This document shows, piece after piece, positions 1 to 9,039 of a DNA stretch of 64,000 bases. A model generated the notes under the pieces. The model had not been told where the DNA came from, searched no databases, and saw nothing but the letters and a program-made list of their open reading frames with translations. Each line of letters begins with the position of its first letter. Position 1 is the stretch's first letter. The translations under genes were made by a program, and so were the position numbers. Source of the DNA: Maribacter antarcticus DSM 21422 (GTDB lineage: Bacteria > Bacteroidota > Bacteroidia > Flavobacteriales > Flavobacteriaceae). The stretch is taken from positions 186,001-250,000 of the forward strand of contig NZ_JHZC01000004.1 of NCBI RefSeq assembly GCF_000621125.1, written 5' to 3'.

Positions 1-2118
1 TTCAAAATCAGATTGTACACCGTCTATAAGAACCAATGGGTCCGAGCCTGCCATGACAGATGATTGCCCCATGCCAATAATCCTGATTTCTTGTCTCGGA
101 TATGAACCGCTAACTATAATTCCGGGCATTCTCTGTATTAGATCTAATGCACTCAATGCCTTGCTTCCTGAAATGTCCTCTGTGTAAACACGCCTAGAGA
201 ACAGGCTTCTGGTTAATGCGGATGTAGGATTTGATTCAAGAGATATTTGGGTTCTTGTTTTTTTCTTTTCGGTTATGATGACTTCATCCAACTGGGTCAC
301 TTTTGTAGGGTCGTATTTAAAATCGTTGACCTTTTTCCGGTATTCCTCCTTCAGGTATTCTTGACTAAGTTCAACAGTACTGCGGTCGGTACGCTCGGTC
401 TTTTTAAGTTTTGAGGCTAGCTTTTCGTTCTGTTCGTTCAAAAAGACAGAAAAATTTTTTCGTTTGTACTCGAATTTTGGTACGGAATCGTAGGCCTCTA
501 CCGTAGCGTCTAGGCTGCCGTTGAAATAAAAAGGCCCAAAAACGAATTCTCCCTGAGTATTGGTCTCCTTTTTGGAATTGATAAGCTCGGGTCCGAACAG
601 GTTTAATGTGGTAACGGTCTGTTTGGTCTGGAACGGGCTTTTGAACTTGGTGGTTCTACCGGACACCATAATGCCTTTTTCAGGGGCATATTCCGGAATC
701 TTACTAACGTTTTTGGAAAGCATGTCTTTCCAAATAAATCGTCTCCAGCCATGGGTTAGCATCAGCGCGTCCAATAAGAATTTACGTTGCTTGGAATCCT
801 CTGCAAAGAAAAAATCTGGGTTCTCTACACTGCCACCTAAATCAGAATCCAGCAGTAGCCAGCTTCTTATGTTGTTAGATGCTCCTTTACTACTGTTCTT
901 AGAAACGACACCCATGGAGAAATCCCCTTTCAAGGGCTCACCCTCTTCATCGGTCAAGGCCATACTTAGATTCACCTTGTCACGAAGACCAAAGGTCTTT
1001 GTGGGTGCAGAAATGGTCAAACGAGCATCGTTTTCGGGGTTGTCTATAAAAACGAGGCGTTCGCTTATGGGCTCGCCATCACCGGAAAAGAGGGTAAACT
1101 GCGCGACCCCGTCTTGAAGTTCTTCTGTGTATATTTTGGTGGCATAGGACGCATTGTCCTGGGAGCTACCGATTCTTTTGAATATAAGGTCACCCCTCAA
1201 ATGGCCCACCAACAAAGTGCCTTCAAGGCCATTCTCTGTTGTGCTTGCCACTTGCACCAAAACATGGTCCTCCCGGTTCTTAAGACTTAATATACAACCA
1301 GATGCTAATGCCTCGGGCAATGGGAATTTCTGTTCTGTTCCCTTAAAAATGACACTTGCATAATACTGCTCCCCCTGTAAAGGGACAAAACCGACACTTC
1401 CTAGACCGAATTCAAAACTCTCGAAAGGTGCTACAATCTCGTCTTTTGAATTTTTGATATGGCCTTTTAGTGCTACCCCGTTACCTTTTGCATCAAGTAC
1501 TTCGAGCCCCATGGTACCAGGTAAGCCCTTAACAAGATGGCCTCCTTCGGGAAAGAATTTGATATCCGGTTTGCCGAATATGGCCTTATCGGTATTCCGT
1601 TCAAAACCACGAAGGGCCTTTGCCAGCGGAACCTGTTCCGCGCTCAGTCCAGTGCGTATTTCCTGAACGAAAATAGGGATGCTTTTCTCAAAAACGACTG
1701 GATCGGCATCATTGAGCATGTACTTGGTATAGGAACGCAGGGTATACTCCCCTTGTGCGATGTTATCATCGATTTGTATATCTCCGGAGGCGCCGATGTC
1801 ATCCACGAACAGTTTCCGTTGCACGATTACACTGTCTTGCGCATTAACCAGTTCCACATATACCACCTTGCTATTATCAGAGCGGTCATGCAAAATACCG
1901 TCTACAAGGTAGGTCTTAAACCAAATGGTCTCCCCATTGGTATAGAAATCCTTATCCGTATGCAGGTATGTTTTTTCGGGTGCCAGGTTACGGCTGTAGT
2001 CCACAAGTATCGCCTTTACTTTTTGCAGAAGCAGGTATTCTTGGGAAAGCTTTGAAAAGGAAAGAATAGAGAAAGCTACAACCAATCCTAGTATTGAATA
2101 TACGCCTATTTTTTTCAT
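1..2118 (-). CDS. MG2 / TonB-plug surface protein, copy 1 (3' end outside window)
   Basis: This frame starts with ATG at 2118 and stays open to base 1, so the last part of the protein (about 135 residues by comparison with its neighbour) lies outside the window. It is a tandem copy of the gene at 2133-4658, only 14 bp away. The order is a single N-terminal hydrophobic segment, an MG2-like region beginning near PEKTYLHTDKDFYTNGE, then a TonB-receptor plug domain (readable as SDPLVLIDGV near the edge). The N-terminal two thirds are almost identical to copy 2 at the nucleotide level, while the signal segment and the plug domain differ more. Known members of this Bacteroidota family lack the outer-membrane barrel; a role in the cell envelope is inferred and the substrate is unknown. 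Confidence 0.85.
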   Translation of the reverse strand, partial: MKKIGVYSILGLVVAFSILSFSKLSQEYLLLQKVKAILVDYSRNLAPEKTYLHTDKDFYTNGETIWFKTYLVDGILHDRSDNSKVVYVELVNAQDSVIVQRKLFVDDIGASGDIQIDDNIAQGEYTLRSYTKYMLNDADPVVFEKSIPIFVQEIRTGLSAEQVPLAKALRGFERNTDKAIFGKPDIKFFPEGGHLVKGLPGTMGLEVLDAKGNGVALKGHIKNSKDEIVAPFESFEFGLGSVGFVPLQGEQYYASVIFKGTEQKFPLPEALASGCILSLKNREDHVLVQVASTTENGLEGTLLVGHLRGDLIFKRIGSSQDNASYATKIYTEELQDGVAQFTLFSGDGEPISERLVFIDNPENDARLTISAPTKTFGLRDKVNLSMALTDEEGEPLKGDFSMGVVSKNSSKGASNNIRSWLLLDSDLGGSVENPDFFFAEDSKQRKFLLDALMLTHGWRRFIWKDMLSKNVSKIPEYAPEKGIMVSGRTTKFKSPFQTKQTVTTLNLFGPELINSKKETNTQGEFVFGPFYFNGSLDATVEAYDSVPKFEYKRKNFSVFLNEQNEKLASKLKKTERTDRSTVELSQEYLKEEYRKKVNDFKYDPTKVTQLDEVIITEKKKTRTQISLESNPTSALTRSLFSRRVYTEDISGSKALSALDLIQRMPGIIVSGSYPRQEIRIIGMGQSSVMAGSDPLVLIDGVQSDFE

Positions 2119-2132
2119 AGTAATCTTTTTTG

Positions 2133-4658
2133 TTATTCCACCACCGCTATATCATATAGCCCATTAACGGGTCTTCCGTCATTGGTAATCCCTTCTACTT
2201 TTACCAAAAACTCTCCGGTAGTATCCCCGGTAAAAAAATCAATGGTCGATTTTCCTTCGTTGTTGAAGGTCAGTTCCGGTTTCCAGTATAGGGTAGTGCG
2301 GTAATCGGGTTTTTCCGGGTCTTCCTTGACATAGTCCGGGGTATAAAACTCCCTTGTTTTATAGAAACCGGGTATTTTAAACATGGCAATTCCTGGATAT
2401 TCTTCTGGGACTATTCTATCTGTGTCAATATCGGGGTTGGTGTACACGGCGATAACACCGTTAGCACCTCGACTTCCCCATAGGGCAGTGTCGGAACCAA
2501 AAACATAATCTATAAAACTGACCTCTATGGCTCTTAAGGGTTGAAGCGTTACTAAGCTAGTAGCTATGCCGTCCATAAGAATTAATGGGTCGTTGCCAGC
2601 CACGAAAGAAAATCTACTAGCCTGAACGTTCTGTCTCGGATATACACCTGTAACTATAAGCCCAGGCATTCTCTGCAATAGATCCATTGCACTCAATGCC
2701 TCGCTTCCTGAAATGTCCTCTGTGTAAACACGCCTAGAGAATAGGCTCCTGGTTAATGCGGATGTAGGATTTGCTTCAAGAGATATTTGGGTTCTTGTCT
2801 TTTTCTTTTCGGTTATGATGACTTCATCCAATTGGGTTACTTTAGTAGGATCATATTTAAAATCATTGACTTTTTTCCTGTATTCCTCTTTTAGATATTC
2901 CTGACTAAGTTCAACGGTACTGCGGTCGGTACGCTCGGTCTTTTTTAGTTTTGAGGCTAGCTTTTGGTTCTGTTCGTTTAAAAAGATAGAAAAATCTTTT
3001 CGTTTGTACTCAAATTTTGGTTCGGAATCGTAGGCCTCTACCGTAGCGTCTAGGCTGCCGTTGAAATAAAAAGGCCCAAAAACGAATTCTCCCTGAGTAT
3101 TGGTCTCCTTTTTGGAATTGATAAGCTCGGGACCGAACAGGTTTAAAGTGGCTACGGTCTGTTTGGTCTGGAAAGGGCTTTTGAACTTGGTGGTTCTACC
3201 GGTCACCATAATGCCTTTTTCAGGAGCATATTCTGGAATTTTGCTTACGTTTTTGGAAAGCATGTCTTTCCAAATAAATCGTCTCCAGCCATGGGTAAGC
3301 ATCAGGGCATCCAATAAGAATTTACGTTGCTTGGAATCCTCTGCAAAGAAAAAATCTGGGTTCTCTACACTGCCACCAAAATCAGAATCCAACAACAGCC
3401 AGCTCCTTATATTATTAGAAGCTCCTTTACTACCGTTCTTAGAAACGACACCCATGGAGAAATCCCCTTTCAAGGGCTCACCCTCTTCATCGGTCAAGGC
3501 CATACTTAGATTCACCTTGTCACGAAGACCAAAGGTCTTTGTGGGTGCAGAAATGGTCAAACGAGTATCGTTTTCTGGATTGTCTATAAAAACAAGTCGT
3601 TCGCTTATAGGCTCGCCATCACCGGAAAAGAGGGTAAACTGCGCGACCCCGTCTTGAAGTTCTTCTGTGTATATTTTGGTGGCATAGGACGCATTGTCCT
3701 GGGAGCTACCGATTCTTTTGAATATAAGGTCACCTCTTAAATGGCCCACCAACAAGGTACCTTCAAGGCCGTTCTCGGTTGTGCTCGCCACCTGCACCAG
3801 CACATGGTCGTCCCGGTTCTTGAGGCTTAATATATAACCAGATGCTAAGGCCTCGGGTAATGGGAATTTCTGTTCGGTTCCCTTAAAAATGACACTTGCA
3901 TAATACTGCTCTCCCGGTAAAGGGACAAAACCGACACTTCCAAGGCCGAATTCAAAACTCTCGAAAGGTGCTACAATCTCGTCCTTCGAATTTTTGATAT
4001 AGCCTTTTAGCGCTACCCCGTTGCCTTTGGTATCAAGTACTTCGAGCCCCATGGTACCAGGTAAGCCCTTAACAAGATGGCCTCCTTCGGGAAAGAATTT
4101 GATATCTGGTTTACCGAACATGGCATTGTCTGTATTCCGTTCAAAACCACGAAGGGCCTTTGCTAGGGGAACTTGTTCCGCGCTCAGTCCAGTGCGTATT
4201 TCCTGAACAAAAATGGGGATGCTTTTCTCGAAAACTACCGGATTCGCCTCATTGAGCATGTACTTGGTATAGGAACGCAGGGTATACTCCCCTTGTGCGA
4301 TATTATCATCGATTTGTATATCTCCGGAGGCGCCGATGTCATCCACGAACAGTTTGCGTTGCACGATTACACTGTCCTGAGCGTTAACCAGTTCTACATA
4401 CACCACCTTGCTATTATCGGAACCGTCATGCGAAATACCATCTACAAGATAGGTCTTAAACCAAATGGTCTCCCCGTTGGTATAGAAATCCTTATCCGTA
4501 TGCAGGTATGTTTTTTCGGGCGCCAGGTTACGGCTGTAGTCCACAAGTATCGCCTTTACTTTTTGCAGAAGCAGGTATTCTTGGGAAAGCTTTGAAAAGG
4601 AAAGAATAGAAAGAACGATTATCAATCCAAATACGATAGGTATACTTACTTTTTTCAT
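2133..4658 (-). CDS. MG2 / TonB-plug surface protein, copy 2
   Basis: The 841-residue protein has an N-terminal hydrophobic signal or anchor (residues 5-25), then PEKTYLHTDKDFYTNGETIW, the usual opening of the Bacteroidota MG2 (macroglobulin-like) region. From about residue 615 (DEVIITEKKK) to 750 it carries a TonB-dependent-receptor plug domain with LLQRMPGLIV, DPLILMDGI and GSRGANGVIAVYTN. About 80 more residues follow, but no 22-strand barrel, so it cannot itself be a transporter. The plug may act on a partner receptor or inside a surface complex; that is inference. It reads leftward and is followed after 14 bp by its paralogue, probably in one transcript. The exact function is unknown. 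Confidence 0.85.
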   Translation of the reverse strand: MKKVSIPIVFGLIIVLSILSFSKLSQEYLLLQKVKAILVDYSRNLAPEKTYLHTDKDFYTNGETIWFKTYLVDGISHDGSDNSKVVYVELVNAQDSVIVQRKLFVDDIGASGDIQIDDNIAQGEYTLRSYTKYMLNEANPVVFEKSIPIFVQEIRTGLSAEQVPLAKALRGFERNTDNAMFGKPDIKFFPEGGHLVKGLPGTMGLEVLDTKGNGVALKGYIKNSKDEIVAPFESFEFGLGSVGFVPLPGEQYYASVIFKGTEQKFPLPEALASGYILSLKNRDDHVLVQVASTTENGLEGTLLVGHLRGDLIFKRIGSSQDNASYATKIYTEELQDGVAQFTLFSGDGEPISERLVFIDNPENDTRLTISAPTKTFGLRDKVNLSMALTDEEGEPLKGDFSMGVVSKNGSKGASNNIRSWLLLDSDFGGSVENPDFFFAEDSKQRKFLLDALMLTHGWRRFIWKDMLSKNVSKIPEYAPEKGIMVTGRTTKFKSPFQTKQTVATLNLFGPELINSKKETNTQGEFVFGPFYFNGSLDATVEAYDSEPKFEYKRKDFSIFLNEQNQKLASKLKKTERTDRSTVELSQEYLKEEYRKKVNDFKYDPTKVTQLDEVIITEKKKTRTQISLEANPTSALTRSLFSRRVYTEDISGSEALSAMDLLQRMPGLIVTGVYPRQNVQASRFSFVAGNDPLILMDGIATSLVTLQPLRAIEVSFIDYVFGSDTALWGSRGANGVIAVYTNPDIDTDRIVPEEYPGIAMFKIPGFYKTREFYTPDYVKEDPEKPDYRTTLYWKPELTFNNEGKSTIDFFTGDTTGEFLVKVEGITNDGRPVNGLYDIAVVE

Positions 4659-5066
4659 AGTAATACTTTTATGTGTGTGTTTAAACTAAGAAAAAATAGC
4701 AATATTTTCACTATTTTTAACAAATATTTAGTTAAATCCCTAAGTATTGAGGATACCGCAACAAGGAGATATGGTGTTGTTATTCGGAAAAGGAATAGGA
4801 TATCTGTTTTGTATGCTAAATCTATTTTTCAATGGGGTAAGGCTAGCACTTCATTATTAAAAAGTATCTAAATTATAGCTTAGGCATAAGGTATACCTAT
4901 TATAAAAGTAACATAGGCTCATTTTAGACAAGGTAAACTGTGTTGAACTGCAGATTCTTTAGGATTGGAGCAGTATTCTTAGCTTGAGAAAACACAAAAA
5001 TGTTATTCACTCGTGCTTTAGCTAGAATTCCCTATTTTTGTGGAGCTAAATGCGTGATGGACTATT
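4659..5066. other. 408-bp divergent intergenic region
   Basis: This gap separates the leftward MG2/plug genes from rightward pyrR. A 66-codon frame at 4671-4871 has no recognisable similarity and an AT-rich composition, so I treat it as non-coding. The only signal I see is the minus-seven box just before pyrR. There is no hairpin with a T tract. Confidence 0.6.
5033..5040 (+). promoter_or_regulatory. Putative -7 box for the pyrR operon
   Basis: TATTTTTG matches the Bacteroidota minus-seven consensus TANNTTTG exactly and lies 26 bp before the pyrR start. No clear TTG minus-33 element sits 17-21 bp upstream, so the call is moderate. A start of transcription near 5046 would leave an untranslated leader of only about 20 nt. 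Confidence 0.4.
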
Positions 5067-5606
5067 ATGGGTCAAAAAGTATTACTATCCTCAAAAGAAA
5101 TCAACATCATTCTACATCGTTTGGCTTGCCAATTGCTTGAGAACCATCAAGATTTTAAAAATACAGTATTAATAGGCCTGCAGCCGCGCGGAATATTTGT
5201 GGCGCAGCGCTTGTATAAGATTTTACAGGAGGAATATGGCGTTAAGCATATAGATGTTGGGGTGCTGGATATTACCTTTTATCGTGATGATTTTAGAAGG
5301 GGAGACAAACCTTTAGAGGCTACCAAGACCAAAATCGATTTTCTCATTGAGGATAAGAATGTAGTCTTGATAGACGATGTGCTCTATACCGGGCGTAGTA
5401 TTAACGCAGCCTTAACCGCACTGCAATCCTTTGGAAGACCCTCCGAAGTAGAATTGTTAGCCTTGATTGATCGCAGATTTAGTAGACACTTACCCATACA
5501 GCCCAACTATAGAGGCAGACAGGTAGATGCTATTGATGGAGAAAAGGTAAAAGTGATGTGGAAAGAGAATGAAGGTGAGGATGTAATATATTTGATTAAT
5601 AGATAG
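5067..5606 (+). CDS. pyrR: PyrR: pyrimidine operon regulator / uracil phosphoribosyltransferase
   Basis: The 179-residue product has the normal length for PyrR. It carries the type I phosphoribosyltransferase PRPP-binding loop VVLIDDVLYTGRS (about residues 98-110) and the early LIGLQPRGIFVA segment typical of the family. PyrR enzymes convert uracil and PRPP to UMP, and in Firmicutes they also bind pyr mRNA to cause attenuation. Here pyrB follows after 3 bp, which supports a pyrimidine role. The predicted leader is too short for a classical PyrR attenuator, so RNA regulation at this locus is not supported by the sequence. Confidence 0.92.
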   Translation: MGQKVLLSSKEINIILHRLACQLLENHQDFKNTVLIGLQPRGIFVAQRLYKILQEEYGVKHIDVGVLDITFYRDDFRRGDKPLEATKTKIDFLIEDKNVVLIDDVLYTGRSINAALTALQSFGRPSEVELLALIDRRFSRHLPIQPNYRGRQVDAIDGEKVKVMWKENEGEDVIYLINR

Positions 5607-5609
5607 AAA

Positions 5610-6539
5610 ATGAGCGAACTGAGTGTACATCACTTATTGGGAATTAAATACCTGAAGGAGTCAGACATTCAACTTATTTTTGAAACTGCAGATCATTTCA
5701 AGGAAGTCATTAATCGTTCTATTAAAAAAGTACCTTCCTTACGTGATATTACCATTGCTAATGTTTTTTTTGAAAACAGTACACGTACCAGGTTGTCCTT
5801 TGAGCTTGCTGAAAAACGACTCTCCGCAGATGTTATTAATTTTTCAGCTAGTCAGTCCTCAGTAAAAAAAGGGGAAACACTCATCGATACGGTTAATAAT
5901 ATTTTATCCATGAAAGTGGATATGGTAGTTATGCGCCATCCCAATCCCGGAGCGGGAATTTTCCTCTCTAAACACGTTAAGGCATCTATCATAAATGCAG
6001 GTGACGGAGCCCATGAACATCCCACCCAAGCACTTTTGGATTCGTATTCGATTAGGGAGAGACTTGGTGATGTTGCAGGTAAAAATATAGTTATTGTTGG
6101 GGATATATTACACTCTCGTGTGGCACTCTCCAATATATTTGCGTTAAAACTTCAGGGTGCCCATGTAAAGGTCTGTGGCCCCAAAACATTGCTTCCCAAA
6201 CATATAGAATCTTTAGGAGTAGGCGTGGAGACCAACTTAAGAAAAGCCTTGGAATGGTGTGATGTTGCCAATATGTTACGCATACAGAACGAGCGCTTGG
6301 ATATCAGTTACTTTCCTACAACTCGGGAGTACACACAACAATTTGGAGTTAATAAAAAGTTGTTGGACAGTTTGGACAAGGAAATCGTAATCATGCACCC
6401 TGGGCCAATAAACAGGGGTGTGGAGATAACCAGCGATGTGGCAGATTCTAAGCAATCGATAATTCTAAACCAGGTGGAAAACGGTGTAGCCATCCGTATG
6501 GCCGTGATTTATTTGTTGGCTTCCAAGATTAAACAATAG
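5610..6539 (+). CDS. pyrB: Aspartate carbamoyltransferase catalytic subunit
   Basis: The 309-residue enzyme joins carbamoyl phosphate and aspartate, the committed step of cytosolic pyrimidine synthesis. The carbamoyl-phosphate loop FENSTRTRLSFELA (about residue 50), HPTQALLDSYSI (about 135) and HPGPINRGVEI (about 262) are all present. The gene follows pyrR by 3 bp and is followed by a small gene after 4 bp, so these are co-transcribed. No pyrI regulatory subunit is adjacent. Confidence 0.97.
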   Translation: MSELSVHHLLGIKYLKESDIQLIFETADHFKEVINRSIKKVPSLRDITIANVFFENSTRTRLSFELAEKRLSADVINFSASQSSVKKGETLIDTVNNILSMKVDMVVMRHPNPGAGIFLSKHVKASIINAGDGAHEHPTQALLDSYSIRERLGDVAGKNIVIVGDILHSRVALSNIFALKLQGAHVKVCGPKTLLPKHIESLGVGVETNLRKALEWCDVANMLRIQNERLDISYFPTTREYTQQFGVNKKLLDSLDKEIVIMHPGPINRGVEITSDVADSKQSIILNQVENGVAIRMAVIYLLASKIKQ

Positions 6540-6543
6540 CCCT

Positions 6544-6876
6544 ATGATTTTTGATAAAGACGGAACTACATCCATTGTATACCAAGAAAAAATTTCCATC
6601 GCTACTTTTTTAGAAAATCTGAACCAGGCCTATGCAAAGGTTAAGCATGATAATTTGATTGTAAATCTATTTTCTTTTGAAACACTTACCGCTAGCGATG
6701 TCCTAGAATTTTTGGAGCTATCTAAGAACCATAAAGAAAACGGAAAATCGTTCGTTATTGTAACAAACAAAGTTTCTTATGACGAAGTGCCGGATAAAAT
6801 CATGGTAACCCCAACCCTGCAAGAGGCCAAGGATATTATTGAAATGGAGGAAATAGAAAGGGACCTTGGACTGTGA
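6544..6876 (+). CDS. Small conserved-looking protein of unknown function between pyrB and rnz
   Basis: This 110-residue acidic protein has no signal peptide or membrane segment. It resembles a compact alpha/beta domain (alternating IATFLENLNQAY, LIVNLF, FVIVTNK, then an acidic C-terminus EMEEIERDLGL), loosely like a STAS-type fold; I do not recognise it with confidence. It lies 4 bp after pyrB, and its TGA overlaps the GTG start of rnz, indicating translational coupling to RNase Z. A cofactor or regulator of RNase Z is possible but is only inferred from that coupling. Confidence 0.7.
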   Translation: MIFDKDGTTSIVYQEKISIATFLENLNQAYAKVKHDNLIVNLFSFETLTASDVLEFLELSKNHKENGKSFVIVTNKVSYDEVPDKIMVTPTLQEAKDIIEMEEIERDLGL

Positions 6877-7778
6877 AGTTGACCATACTCGGTTGTTATG
6901 CCGCTACACCCAGAACCCTTACAAACCCAACCTCTCAAGTACTGGAAATCAAAAATCATATGTTTTTGATAGATTGCGGGGAAGGTACACAAGTGCAATT
7001 ACGTAAGCATAAAATCAAGTTTTCCAGAATTAACCATATTTTTATTTCTCATCTACACGGTGATCATTTCTTTGGCCTGCCCGGACTAATTTCTACGTTT
7101 CGATTGTTGGGAAGAGATAAAGAGATGCATGTATATGGTCCAAAAGGGATAAAGGAAGCCATTACCTTACTATTGAAACTAGGAGATTCATGGACCAATT
7201 ATCCGTTGTATTTTCATGAGCTAACTTCTAAGGAAAGTATCCTTGTTTATGAAGATGAAAAAGTAAGCGTAAAAACCATACCATTAGAGCACAGAGTGTA
7301 TACCAATGGCTATTTATTTCGTGAAAAAATTGGGAAACGAAAGTTGGATATCAATGCGGTAAACGAATATAAAATTGATAAAGTCTATTTTCAAAATATA
7401 AAAAATGGAAAGGATGTGGTCTTGGATAATGGCAAAACGATAGAAAACAAACTGCTATCAATTGACCCATCAAAACCAAAGTCTTATGCCTTTTGCAGTG
7501 ATACTGCCTACAAACCTGATATTATTCCCATTATAGCTGGAGTAGATGTACTGTACCACGAAGCAACATTCTTAGAGTCGGAAGCTCCTTTGGCTAAAAA
7601 AACCAAACACGCTACGGCAACCGAAGCCGCCAAGATTGCCAAAGACGCAAAGGTGGGTACCTTGGTATTGGGACATTATTCTACCAGATACAAATCTATT
7701 TCCCTTTTTAAGGAGGAGGCCCAACAGGTTTTTGAGAATACTGAATTGGGGGATGATGGTAAGTGTTTTGAGTTTTAA
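6873..7778 (+). CDS. rnz: Ribonuclease Z (tRNA 3'-processing endonuclease)
   Basis: The 301-residue metallo-beta-lactamase-fold protein cleaves the 3' trailer of tRNA precursors. The metal-binding signature SHLHGDHFFGLPG lies near residue 62. Further ligands are in FCSDTAY (about 208) and YHEATF (about 229), with GHYSTRY near residue 268. The start is GTG at 6873 inside the overlap GTGA with the preceding gene; the resulting N-terminus MKLTILGCYAATP fits the family. It is the last gene of the pyrR operon, being followed by a 112-bp gap. Confidence 0.95.
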   Translation: MKLTILGCYAATPRTLTNPTSQVLEIKNHMFLIDCGEGTQVQLRKHKIKFSRINHIFISHLHGDHFFGLPGLISTFRLLGRDKEMHVYGPKGIKEAITLLLKLGDSWTNYPLYFHELTSKESILVYEDEKVSVKTIPLEHRVYTNGYLFREKIGKRKLDINAVNEYKIDKVYFQNIKNGKDVVLDNGKTIENKLLSIDPSKPKSYAFCSDTAYKPDIIPIIAGVDVLYHEATFLESEAPLAKKTKHATATEAAKIAKDAKVGTLVLGHYSTRYKSISLFKEEAQQVFENTELGDDGKCFEF

Positions 7779-7890
7779 GCTATAATAGGATTCTTTTTTC
7801 TAATTAAATTTTTCCTAAAAGCAAAATTCTTGCTTTACAATGTCCCATCTTTTCCTCAACTTTGATTATCTTGTTATTTAAGGGTGTTAT

Positions 7891-8538
7891 ATGCAGAAAG
7901 ATCTAGGTAATTATAGAAAATCTTACGAAAAAAGTGAACTGATAGAGGAGCGTGTGTCGGATAATCCAATGCAATTGTTCCAGACTTGGTTTTATGAAAC
8001 CGAACAATCGGATAGCGTAGAGGAGCCAAATGCTATGACTGTCTCTACTGCTGGTTTAGACGGCTACCCAAAAAGCCGGGTGGTACTCTTAAAAAAGTAC
8101 ACCGATGAGGGTTTTATATTTTATACTAATTATGATAGCGAAAAGGGAAGGGCTATTGCCACAAACCCGAAGGTCTGTATTTCATTTTTTTGGCCTGGCT
8201 TAGAACGCCAAATTATTATAAAAGGCAAGGCTGAGAAAATAGCAGAAAATCTTTCTGATGGTTATTTTGAATCTAGACCAGATGGCAGTAAGCTAGGAGC
8301 CATGGCCTCTGATCAAAGCTCGGTAATTCCTTCTAGAGGAGTTTTAGAGTCTAAGCTAAAAGAGCTAGAGCTAGCTTATGAGGGTAAGGAAATTCAAAGG
8401 CCAAAAAATTGGGGTGGGTACATCGTAAAGCCGGTTTCGATAGAATTTTGGCAAGGAAGACCCAATAGGTTGCACGATAGAATACGCTATAGCCTTCAGC
8501 CGGATTTTGATTGGAAAATAGAGCGACTTGCACCTTAA
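7891..8538 (+). CDS. pdxH: Pyridoxamine 5'-phosphate oxidase
   Basis: The 215-residue flavoprotein oxidises pyridoxamine or pyridoxine 5'-phosphate to pyridoxal phosphate. Family landmarks are NAMTVSTAGLDGYPKSRVVL (FMN region, about residue 50), FYTNYDSEKGRAI (about 77), ASDQSSVI (about 140) and the C-terminal EFWQGRPNRLHDR followed by the terminal RLAP motif. Length is typical. It lies 12 bp before sixA, so the two may share a transcript, although no functional link is evident. Confidence 0.96.
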   Translation: MQKDLGNYRKSYEKSELIEERVSDNPMQLFQTWFYETEQSDSVEEPNAMTVSTAGLDGYPKSRVVLLKKYTDEGFIFYTNYDSEKGRAIATNPKVCISFFWPGLERQIIIKGKAEKIAENLSDGYFESRPDGSKLGAMASDQSSVIPSRGVLESKLKELELAYEGKEIQRPKNWGGYIVKPVSIEFWQGRPNRLHDRIRYSLQPDFDWKIERLAP

Positions 8539-8550
8539 AGTAAGAAATCA

Positions 8551-9039
8551 ATGAAGAATTTACTTTTAATGCGTCATGGAAAATCGTCATGGGAACTCGA
8601 CGTAAGTGATGAGGACCGGGCTTTGTTACAGAGGGGCATTAGCGATGTGAAATTAGTAGGCGAAGCGCTTAGCCAAAATGGTGTGCAGTTGGATTTTGCC
8701 TTTTCGAGTTCAGCAAACAGGGCATTACACACTGCTATGATTTGTTTACGTCAACTTAGGTTTCCGTTGGATAACTTCAAAGTAATTCCTGAGTTATATG
8801 ATTTTTCTGGAAATTATGTGCTAGAATTTGTAAAAAGCCTACCGGATGAGCTGAATACTATTTTAGTTTTTGGACATAACCATGCTTTTACCCATATTGC
8901 CAATTCATTAGGGAGCACCCATATAGAAAACGTGCCAACCGGCGGATTCGTTCACCTGCAATTTAATGAGCAATCTTGGACTTCTATTTCCAAGGGAACA
9001 ACTATAGGAACCATTTTTCCAAAGCAGTTAAAAAAATGA
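8551..9039 (+). CDS. sixA: SixA-type phosphohistidine phosphatase
   Basis: The 162-residue protein belongs to the histidine phosphatase superfamily. The catalytic LLMRHGKSSWE lies at residues 4-14 and the second histidine in VFGHNHAFTHI at about 110. SixA enzymes dephosphorylate phosphohistidine on proteins. Its TGA overlaps the ATG of ppk1 (ATGATG at 9036), so the phosphatase is translationally coupled to polyphosphate kinase, which itself works through a phosphohistidine intermediate. A functional connection is therefore plausible but inferred. Confidence 0.9.
   Translation: MKNLLLMRHGKSSWELDVSDEDRALLQRGISDVKLVGEALSQNGVQLDFAFSSSANRALHTAMICLRQLRFPLDNFKVIPELYDFSGNYVLEFVKSLPDELNTILVFGHNHAFTHIANSLGSTHIENVPTGGFVHLQFNEQSWTSISKGTTIGTIFPKQLKK

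Noticed and set aside
560..1117. A 185-codon plus-strand frame, repeated at 3100-3657
   Set aside because: Both lie opposite the MG2/plug genes and are copies of each other only because the real genes are duplicated; no protein family features are visible.
4671..4871. A 66-codon frame in the gap before pyrR
   Set aside because: Low-complexity composition, no promoter or similarity, and it starts directly at the divergent gene's control region.
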